From the NCBI GenBank assembly GCA_002803225.1, contig NXFV01001508.1, positions 1 through 51,545 on the forward strand: 51,545 bases of DNA. Direction: 5' to 3'. Made by a program: the position numbers and the translations under genes. The notes below the pieces were generated by a model, which was not told the origin of the DNA, ran no database searches, and saw only the letters and a program-made list of their open reading frames with translations. Below, in pieces: positions 44,520 to 51,545 of the stretch. The stretch is from Gamarada debralockiae (Eukaryota; Ascomycota; Leotiomycetes; Helotiales; Hyphodiscaceae). Position 1 is the stretch's first letter; each line of letters begins with the position of its first letter.

Positions 44520-45009
44520 CTAATCCCACAAGGAAGGCTCTCTCTGGGCATTTTGGTTCGCTAAATCGGCGAACCACCGCTGAGCCTGAACGAAAGTTAG
44601 GCAAACATCTGACGATTGCTGATTGGCGAACAACTTTGCAACAGGGCGAAAGTATTTCTTGGGACCAGTAAGGAAGGGCAGACGGTCACTGGTAGCGGGC
44701 ATTAATGAAATCAAGATAATTAGGTAGGCTCTAACAGATGCATGTAAAAAGGGCGAAGATGGCAACTGCTCCGCCTTCTTCCCGTAAGGCAGACAATCTT
44801 CTCAGCCCAATATCACGTCCGATAACCAATAGAACCGCAACTCTTCCACGTAAGCTCATACTATCAAGTTCGTCCTTATCCAAGTGATGCAGAGGCATTT
44901 CCATCCAACGAACGCGTCTCAGCGCCTCTAGCCTCCTATCCACTTTCCATGGGCTCGTAAACACGAGCTTCCAGCCGAAGTGATGCTTGAGCCAAAACCG
45001 GCATGGCAT
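44520..45009 (-). CDS. Small hypothetical protein, probably two exons
   Basis: The first exon starts at ATG 45009 and reads MPCRFWLKHHFGWKLVFTSP, WKVDRRLEALRRVRWMEMPL and SLRGRVAVLLVIGRDIGLRR. A second protein-like frame ends at 44520 (KYFRPVAKLFANQQSSDVCL, then QRWFADLANQNAQREPSLWD). One phase-consistent joining is complement(join(44520..44657,44767..45009)), giving 126 residues, but its donor (GTTGCC) is weak. A one-base frameshift is the other explanation. No domain, signal peptide or membrane helix is evident and the family is not recognised. Confidence 0.38.
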
Positions 45010-45312
45010 AGCCCCATATAATTCGCAAGCTCATCTCTTTCCCAGCACGCACTACTCGTACTACCCATAAGTTAGGGGGACCCACTTAGTTATCTTTTAA
45101 TGGCGATAGAGACTAGCTGATTGGATCGAACGCTGAGCAGCCTTAAAAGTTACTTACGTAGTCCGAGTGAACGAGAACTTGACAGCCTCGTCCAGCCTCG
45201 CGCTAAATTTTTGCCATGGAGAGATATTTCAGCCGAGAGCTCTGACGCACCACCACAGATATAAACGCGACAACAGCGGGTTGAGTACCTATACCTAAAG
45301 CCGCCTCAAACG
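45010..45312. other. Divergent intergenic region
   Basis: About 300 bp between the minus-strand small gene and the first 2EXR gene. It presumably serves both promoters. No TATA box was recognised. Confidence 0.35.
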
Positions 45313-46011
45313 ATGAAGCAACCGACATACGCACAATCTCCATTGCGAGAAAGCTCCAGCAGCGATGAGACGGAGCCGGCGTCGTTCACCCTCTTCCCAA
45401 GCCTCCCAAAGGAGCTACGACTCGCCATCTGGCGCTTCACCCTCCCGCGACCGCGTCGCATACGCCGAGACGAAAGACGAGCGAATCCTATTGCCCTCTC
45501 GATCAACCACGAGTCTCGCCAGTTAGCTTTACATCACTACAAACCGGAACTGTCTAAAGACTGGCATTCAACCGGGATCCCTCGCTACATTGACTACTCC
45601 GTCGACATCATTCACGAAATGGAGATGCCTTCGTTTAGAATGCAGAGCACGGAGAACTTGGTACAAGAACACGCGGATTCGATAGATTTGGAAAAATCGA
45701 TACGAGGCCGTCTGCAGGAGTGGTTGGGTGTGCTTCCCCGTCTTCGTGAGGTACTAGTTGTTGTGCATTATCGAGAGCAGTATGCGTACGAGCCTTTCAA
45801 ACCGACCGAATCGCAGGTGGAGAAGAGGCTGCAGTCGATGAAACCGAAAATTATTGAGCGGATTCGAAGTATAAAGGCAGAACGGGAGTTGGAGGGCCAA
45901 GTGGTTTTGTGGAGGCCACCAAATATCGTGATGGAGACGTGCAAGCCGTGTTTCCGACGCCGTGGGGGAAGGCATTATACAAATACATGGTGCAGAGGTT
46001 ATCTCAAGTGA
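45313..46011 (+). CDS. 2EXR-domain protein, copy 1 (intact)
   Basis: Intronless, 232 residues from ATG 45313. The 2EXR hallmark is complete: SFTLFPSLPKELRLAIWRFT with Glu34-x-Arg36, then NPIALSINHESRQLALHHYK with Glu67-x-Arg69. The middle part has IPRYIDYSVDIIHEMEMPSF, corresponding to the F/Y-x-D-x-x-x-D block of the family. The C-terminal half is helical and charged (VEKRLQSMKPKIIERIRSIK) and ends in a Cys/Arg-rich tail. 2EXR proteins form large lineage-expanded families in ascomycetes, and their biochemical function is not known. This is the first of a same-strand group reaching to about 50.5 kb. Confidence 0.78.
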   Translation: MKQPTYAQSPLRESSSSDETEPASFTLFPSLPKELRLAIWRFTLPRPRRIRRDERRANPIALSINHESRQLALHHYKPELSKDWHSTGIPRYIDYSVDIIHEMEMPSFRMQSTENLVQEHADSIDLEKSIRGRLQEWLGVLPRLREVLVVVHYREQYAYEPFKPTESQVEKRLQSMKPKIIERIRSIKAERELEGQVVLWRPPNIVMETCKPCFRRRGGRHYTNTWCRGYLK

Positions 46012-46248
46012 TATTAGAGGAAATTTCGAGCCTTGAGACGAGAGATCTGTTCCTGTTGAGCCAGAAAGTCAATTGCGAATTGCTCATCCCCAGATCGGGA
46101 AGGAGGCTGCAGACGCTGAGGTCAAAGCTTCGAAAGCACGCGAGCGCGAGGCACTGTTCCTCTGCTTACATCTACAATCTCTCACGCCATTTGAGCATCA
46201 CTTGGCGTCAATAACGAAATCAATCCGACTCTCCACCCGAATCGAAAT

Positions 46249-46740
46249 ATGCCAGACACCTTCACCTGTTTCCCAAAGCTCCCACTTGAGCTGCGCCGCT
46301 TGATATGGAAGCATACATTTCCGCCATCGCGCTACATTCGAGACTTTTATCTCCGCAACGACCCTATTACTCTACAAGTCAACCGGGAATCTCGTGAAGT
46401 TACAATGGAGCATTATGAGCGAGTACCAGATCACGAAGTGCCAAATGACGAATTGGGCGAGACTCTTATTTGTTTCAACGGCTTTATTGACTTCAAAACC
46501 GACTTCATTTACGCGGCATGTTATAGGCCTTGCGAGGAGGTCGCGAGAAAGGCCTCGAATATAATTCTCGAAGACTGGAGCTGGGACCGACGGGACGATG
46601 ATCGAACGGCCGCCATGTTCTTTGAAACGCTGGACGACCTTATGAAGTGCTATCCAAGCATGAAGATGGTGGTTTACCAGCTCCATTACCCTGCGACTCC
46701 TTCTGATGGGACGAATATTTCGGTCGACAAGACCCAGTGA
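46249..46740 (+). CDS. 2EXR-domain protein, copy 2 (probably truncated by a frameshift)
   Basis: The frame gives 163 residues from ATG 46249. Both EXR motifs are present: TCFPKLPLELRRLIWKHTFP (Glu14-x-Arg16) and NDPITLQVNRESREVTMEHY (Glu47-x-Arg49). FNGFIDFKTDFIYAACYRPC follows. The frame stops at 46738-46740 soon after MKMVVYQLHYP, but the expected C-terminal third continues in the next frame (YGTIQSLNAAAKDYVPRHKY, then QPLIVVVEKCEG) to a stop at 46937. No intron fits, so a single-base indel near 46720 probably truncates the protein. It is closest to the pseudogene at 47473. Confidence 0.65.
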   Translation: MPDTFTCFPKLPLELRRLIWKHTFPPSRYIRDFYLRNDPITLQVNRESREVTMEHYERVPDHEVPNDELGETLICFNGFIDFKTDFIYAACYRPCEEVARKASNIILEDWSWDRRDDDRTAAMFFETLDDLMKCYPSMKMVVYQLHYPATPSDGTNISVDKTQ

Positions 46741-46940
46741 ACGTGTATGGCACAATACAGTCTTTAAATGCAGCGGCAAAGGACTATGTTCCAAGGCACA
46801 AATATGGCACGGTAGCAGATGGCATATCAAGGCAGCCGCTGATCGTCGTAGTCGAGAAGTGCGAGGGGTACTCCGAAGGCTGCACTGGTAGATACGATAG
46901 TGATCCGGAATCTCTGTGTTATGTAAAGCCACTGTAAGGC

Positions 46941-47472
46941 TGAAGACTCTCAACATCTTGTCACAACCCCTACAGACTACGAATTTGGTAAGTGCGTCCC
47001 CAACAGCTCCCTCCACGAGACTATCGTGCAGCATCGAATTTATCTTGCTAATAAATGATTGCGTCATTAGGATATACTCTAGAAATGCCTTTGAATTGTC
47101 TCGGGCACTTCAATCTTCGGTCGACTCCCTTCACCCCGCCTGGCTTCGGACACGGCGGGACTAGAGCGAAAGATATGGTTGATGGAGTCAACACTGCAAG
47201 AGCATCTAATGAGCAAAATGGAACGTAGTTCAAAGATAGGTCCTCACGGGAGCCAACACTCGTTACATTCAAGACCTGCGAGATATTCTTTCCGTAACGT
47301 GTAAAGCTTGTCATTGGGGGCCGTCTTGAAAGTTTCTTCCATTGGCGATAATCCACATATGCAAAAGATGTGTTTCAGGCCTGTCCTCCCTTGACCAACT
47401 TGTCGCGCCTACATTTGCGATGCCCCATCATTATTAACAACGTCAACTACACCCTCTATCTCGAATTGAAGT
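46941..47472. other. Intergenic within the 2EXR group
   Basis: No supported gene. The frames present are short and on both strands. Confidence 0.35.
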
Positions 47473-47880
47473 ATGCCAGAAGTGCTTACCTGTTTTCCAA
47501 TGCTCCTGATTAAGCCGTGTCAGACATGGCAGATGGCCTTTCCACCACCACGTCATATTCGAGGAGATATTCGAAACTGCTGGTAGAACGGTCCCACTGC
47601 TCTCTATGTCCACTCTGAATCCCGAGCATTTACTTTAGAGCAGTATGAGCTAGCTACTCGTCACGACGACTGTCTATATTGCCCACATGGTTACCTCGAC
47701 TTTAAACGCGACTGCTTCGCTACGAGGTTCTGCGAGCCATGCGAGGAGTCTAAGAATAAGGTTGTCAATATTGGTTTGAACAACAGTTGGTACTGGGTAC
47801 GCACATACAATCGAGAATTGGCTAGTTGTATGCAATACTGGATGGTGTCGTTCCAGGATATCGAAGCTTGGGCTTGGTAG
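47473..47880 (+). pseudogene. 2EXR-domain pseudogene, copy 3
   Basis: One frame from ATG 47473 to TAG 47880 lines up with copy 2 throughout: LTCFPMLL ... TWQMAFPPPRHIRGDIRN, then GPTALYVHSESRAFTLEQYE, then HGYLDFKRDCFATRFCEPCE. An in-frame TAG at 47584-47586 breaks it, and the first EXR motif has been lost (the LELRRLIW of copy 2 corresponds to LIKPCQTW here). The second (SESR) remains. The C-terminal third is missing or unreadable. It is a decayed tandem duplicate of copy 2. Confidence 0.75.
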
Positions 47881-48991
47881 CTATCTGGCTCCATACACTA
47901 TCACCTTACATTGGAGAGCAGAGGTTGGACACCGCAGTAGATTTGGTCAATACAGTTTTGGGGGCATATCTCGCCGGCAAGACAAGTTGATGGCACGAGA
48001 TGGTCTATTATGGGAAATTCCCCTCTTTGTGGATGAGGTATGTCCCTGGTACTTCAATGGCTGTCATGGTGGGCATGATTGTTATGACATGGAATTTTCA
48101 CAATCACTGGAAGGTATCTGAGACTGGGTGGTGTCGTAATCAGTCTCTCGAGATGTCATTCATTAAGGATTTGTCGGTGAGATGGTTCCCTGAGGCTTGC
48201 CTCAATGTTGCCATGAGATTGCTGTGCTACCCTCTTCTTGAACTCGGCTAACAAGTGCTTCTCCCATAGCTTACACTCTAGACAACGTCTTACAGTGGTT
48301 CCTCCCTTCAGCTTTTCGTTCACAACTTTGTATATTCTGGCGGACATGTGGATCCGACGACCGGACGCGTTGACAAGGAGGCTTCGAACCCCAACAGTAA
48401 TTGTGCGATCCCAGAAGTCAACCCTATGCCAATTTTTGGAAAGGGCTAGGTGATTTATGAGTGGAAACCCAGAGTTAATTATGGGTTCGGTGGTCCTGAG
48501 ATTGCTGTCTTTGATGGTGAGTGGAAGTGTCAGCCCACTTTACAGTGTGGTTCGGAAATACATGGAGAAGTCCGAATATAAATCCAATGGGAATGGGCCC
48601 CGAACGGTATTTCCATTGAGACATTCGATAGACCATCTTGGAGTTCCGAAATTAAGGCAAAGCCATTTATCGGCAAGTTACTACCATATATGAAAGTTGC
48701 GCGATAGCGATTTCCTGAGTTGAGATCCTTACATTATATAATCCAGACCGCCATCCTTCACCCATGCTTTGTCATATTTCGCGTTATCTTTGGACTTCTG
48801 TTCGACATCATAATGAGCTGATCCAAGTCGGTTACCGAAGGTGGGCGGGTATGCCGGAGTCGCACACCGCTATCTCTCTCCCCCAACAAAGTCGTTCCTG
48901 CATATCTACACCTCAAGAAAATCAATTTGCCACAAAGTATTCATTTTCTCCTTCCATCTTTGCTGTTTTTGTACCACCATATCCAGCCAAA
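47881..48991. other. Relic-rich intergenic region within the 2EXR group
   Basis: Two partly overlapping frames look protein-like without being assignable. On the minus strand, about 48156-48545, reads LALSKNWHRVDFWDRTITVG and then KLKGGTTVRRCLECKLWEKH. On the plus strand, about 48450-48710, reads VIYEWKPRVNYGFGGPEIAV and then FDGEWKCQPTLQCGSEIHGE, with one internal stop. Neither has a start codon in place. The last 250 bp serve as promoter of copy 4. Confidence 0.25.
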
Positions 48992-49699
48992 ATGCCCTTT
49001 CATCTCTTCCCCGACCTCCCGCCGGAAATCAGACGCCAAATATGGAAAGCCACACTTCCCAACCCCCGTTACGTGGGTCCGTTGATTCCAGAACCGCGCC
49101 TGAGTATGCGCAAACGTCGTGGGCCGCACCAAGAAGATCCCGTTGCCCTCAAAATCAACAAAGAGTCCAGAGAAGTCGCGCTCTTGAACTACACGCGCCG
49201 AGATCCTCTACATCTGAAACATTGGGAGATAAGGGACGATGTGAAATATTGTACTTATATTGATTTCAAGGTCGACATAGCGTTCTTCTACGATTTCGAA
49301 CAATTCGAATCACCAGCTGGGCCAGATAACGATGTCAAATGCCAGTTCTTCTCTGAGACGGAGCTGGGCAGGATTGAGAGGCTGTGGATTGTTCATGATG
49401 GAGTTGTGAATCTTGGCAGGGATCTTGCGAGATGGTTGGATGCTTGGTTGCCGCGGCTCATGGGAATGAAAGAGATGGTTGTTGAAGTGAGAGGCCTGAA
49501 GAAATGTCGTGGGATTGCGGCGCCTGGTGGTGCATTCTGGACTGTGGAAGAGGCGCTGCAGGATGTGAGAGAGATGGGCGTCGAGAGGTTGTACATGTTT
49601 CAGGAAGGGCTGTGGCAGCGTGGGGTTAACTGGGAATTACCGGTTTTGGAGGTGGAGGATGGGGAGAATCCCGTTTGGGAGAGGAGATTGGGCGGGTGA
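48992..49699 (+). CDS. 2EXR-domain protein, copy 4 (intact)
   Basis: Intronless, 235 residues from ATG 48992 (AAAATGCC). The frame is open to ATG 48764, but that extension looks like leader. The domain begins at once: MPFHLFPDLPPEIRRQIWKA with Glu12-x-Arg14, then EDPVALKINKESREVALLNY with Glu58-x-Arg60. A family-typical insertion rich in basic residues lies between (RLSMRKRRGPHQ). The block CTYIDFKVDIAFFYDFEQFE follows, then RIERLWIVHDGVVNLGRDLA and RWLDAWLPRLMGMKEMVVEV, where the second half of the 2EXR fold is expected. It is clearly diverged from copies 1 and 2, so the group is not a very recent amplification. Confidence 0.8.
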   Translation: MPFHLFPDLPPEIRRQIWKATLPNPRYVGPLIPEPRLSMRKRRGPHQEDPVALKINKESREVALLNYTRRDPLHLKHWEIRDDVKYCTYIDFKVDIAFFYDFEQFESPAGPDNDVKCQFFSETELGRIERLWIVHDGVVNLGRDLARWLDAWLPRLMGMKEMVVEVRGLKKCRGIAAPGGAFWTVEEALQDVREMGVERLYMFQEGLWQRGVNWELPVLEVEDGENPVWERRLGG

Positions 49700-49865
49700 A
49701 GTTGATTTTGCGTTCTGGCGATCTGTCGGGATCTGTTTCCCTTCGAAGGACGTTTTTGACGGCACGGGCAAATTTCCAAGTCCTATTTTGGCGGAAACCT
49801 GTGGAAGAAGTTTGAGCTCTGGAGAGAAACCAGTGGGGAATGGAGGATTGAGGAGGTTACGGCCG

Positions 49866-50567
49866 GAGCCCAACACCGTCGTCCTCCTGTCGTGCTTTGG
49901 GTACCGAGATTGCCTTCCCGTCTATTTGGTTCAACTTCCGGGGAGATGTTTATACCTTAATGAGGGTATATCAAGAGAGAATGGGAGGACCCAATCCAGC
50001 GATGATGTTGCAAGGGGCCATTAATGACTTTCCGAAAAATGACTTGGCCAGAGTTGAGAACTTAGCCATCAACTTAGCCTATACGTCCGATTTAGATTAC
50101 CCGGAATGGCTGACGGCAAGTACGTATTTCTGGGATTACTTCTTCCAAATTCTAGCCGATTCGTGGGATTGCCTCCGACTTCTACTCTGAGAGGTATCTT
50201 TGGAGCGTGAAACTCACGGAAACACCTTGGTTGTAATCTTTCACCTCTGTTGAGCAATTACTAACTAAAATTTTCACAGTATTGGGCGCCTTCGGAAATG
50301 CGAAGAAGTACACGGCTGTACTACAGCTTTACATGACCCTGCGCCGCTGGGACTTGGTTCAGATAATTTGAACCGGTTCATCGAGCAGATCTCGAGTTTA
50401 TCGAACCCATCAATATTGACGGCACCTGCGAGGTATTTGAAAGTTCAGACGACTGTAGCTATATCCCAGAATCGGAAATCCAAAATTACCTCCAGCCTGT
50501 TAGTGACAAGACTCACGATAGACGTAGATCTGCGGCTGCTCGAAGCATACCGAATAGAGTGGATTGA
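49866..50567 (+). pseudogene. Probable broken 2EXR-like relative, copy 5
   Basis: Pieces of one protein can be read in order but in shifting frames: FPSIWFNFRGDVYTLMRVYQ, DLARVENLAINLAYTSDLDY, and, after an intron with a TACTAAC-type branch point (50194-50279), GAFGNAKKYTAVLQLYMTLR followed by RWDLVQII. One extra T in the TTT at 50367-50369 then shifts the frame to EPVHRADLEFIEPINIDGTC and YIPESEIQNYLQPVSDKTHD. The N-terminal EXR motif is not found upstream. The layout (domain start, FxxDVxTL block, then a predicted beta segment before a charged tail) resembles the neighbouring 2EXR genes, but the assignment is tentative. Confidence 0.4.
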
Positions 50568-51545
50568 TGGGGGCTTTGGTAGTTCCTGGGAGATGCTGGA
50601 GATTGATGAGAAGATTGTGACAACTCTTGCGATGTTAGAGAAGATGGAGGACCTGAAGCAGAAGTTCCTCACTGTTACGTCTGTCCAACCCAGGTATCAG
50701 GTTCGAGATCGAGGCCCACAGCGTCCTGCTACACGTGGAGGTCCTCACCGCGCTACAAGGCGATAACCACAATCAAGGACATTTAACTTAGCTCTGGAAT
50801 TTATAGGTTGCAGGCACTCTACTGTGTGAGGAGGAGGAAATACCGACATGGAAGAATGTGGCGGGAGAATTGATGCAGGTTATTGCCTGACGGACAATTG
50901 GGCTTCCTTTCTGCTGCTACCACCAGCATTATACCGTTTGAGCTCGTCTCAACCTCTCCTGCGCTATGTTCACAATCTTCCAGCAAATATCAGGACGTCG
51001 CAAGAAGTCTATTTCTAGTTACGCCAAATTCATCCCAGACAGTGTGTCGGATTTTTGTTACGTTAACTAAGTCCCCTCTGCCAGTCATTTTTAAGTCATG
51101 ACTGTGGAATATATGCTATGTGAAAGGCAAGGTATGTTACGTATGCTTTCAGGAGCTCATAAGCCACCTGTGTACTTGACACGTGCTCTTGTCATGCATA
51201 GGACCTAGACCATTCACGTATTCTTCTAGAATAATTGCATATTTGGCCTGCTGGCTCCTAAACTAGCCAGCTGGAGACATGAAGGATAAACAATCCCTTG
51301 GCAATGGAAGCGAGATGAAGGAACGTAGCAGAAGAACCTCATGGGGACATCTCCGGATGTTTCGCAGGCCTTTTTTCGGTTGCGGATAAAGAGCGACCCA
51401 GGATCGAACGTGGGCGCAGGGGCCACCAGGGGTTGACAAGTCTCATGAGACACCTGAAAACCTTATCAGTTTTCTGCACCAAAACCACAGCGATAAAATA
51501 CATATATAGTTTATGGAAATATAGAGTCAATTGCGGCAAACAAAA
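50568..51545. other. Right edge, no supported gene
   Basis: Only short frames. A tRNA-like B-box (GTTCGATCC on the minus strand, near 51391-51399) is present but no tRNA folds around it. Confidence 0.35.

Noticed and set aside
51360..51480. tRNA gene on the minus strand suggested by GTTCGATCC and GTCTCATGAGAC
   Set aside because: The T-arm-like part is good, but no matching 5' acceptor strand, D-arm or proper anticodon stem can be drawn. At most it is a tRNA-derived relic.
1..51545. CRISPR arrays, bacterial-type operons, rRNA genes
   Set aside because: No regularly spaced direct repeats, no ribosomal RNA sequence and no prokaryotic gene layout were seen. The window is clearly eukaryotic.

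Overview
The window looks like chromosomal DNA of a filamentous ascomycete (Pezizomycotina; Leotiomycetes is my guess, not shown). The reasons are short GT-AG introns of about 50-290 bp with CTAAC-type branch points, widely spaced monocistronic genes on both strands, fungus-specific families (a medusa/Acr1-type developmental regulator, 2EXR-domain proteins, a Dal5-type permease), and AT-rich transposon remnants whose stop codons fit C-to-T decay of the RIP type. All splice sites were placed by eye.

Left part (1-10.4 kb): AT-rich sequence with a possible solo LTR, a three-exon orthodox aquaporin, a 242-bp TA-flanked MITE, a multi-exon gene of a fungal family with a C-terminal membrane segment, and mostly gene-poor DNA. 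Centre-left (10.4-25.1 kb): a four-exon medA-like regulator on the minus strand preceded by about 10 kb without a recognisable gene, then a three-exon allantoate-permease-type MFS transporter. At 25.7-28.2 kb lies a RIP-like transposon graveyard with a readable Tc1/mariner DDE fragment.

Centre-right (28.8-38.3 kb): a five-exon, probably membrane-anchored acid phosphatase, two small paralogous proteins of an unrecognised family, a possible 48-residue membrane microprotein, a 60-residue secreted precursor with a Kex2 site followed by a six-cysteine knottin-like peptide, a frameshifted beta-propeller lectin relic, a possible solo LTR, an inverted-repeat element with hAT-like ends, and a pseudogene with three clustered stops.

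Right part (38.3-51.5 kb): an intronless 1151-residue protein of unknown function with a cysteine cluster, an Ala/Glu-rich multi-exon gene, a two-exon C2H2 zinc-finger protein, a short unknown gene, and a tandem group of 2EXR-domain genes. In that group two are intact, one has a probable frameshift, one is a clear pseudogene and one is a probable broken relative. This end has the look of an accessory region in gene birth-and-death.

The best candidates for something undescribed are the Kex2-released six-cysteine peptide, the decaying 2EXR array, the small paralogous ARxPGF family, and the large intronless protein beside the inverted-repeat element. No operon-like or pathway cluster is evident.
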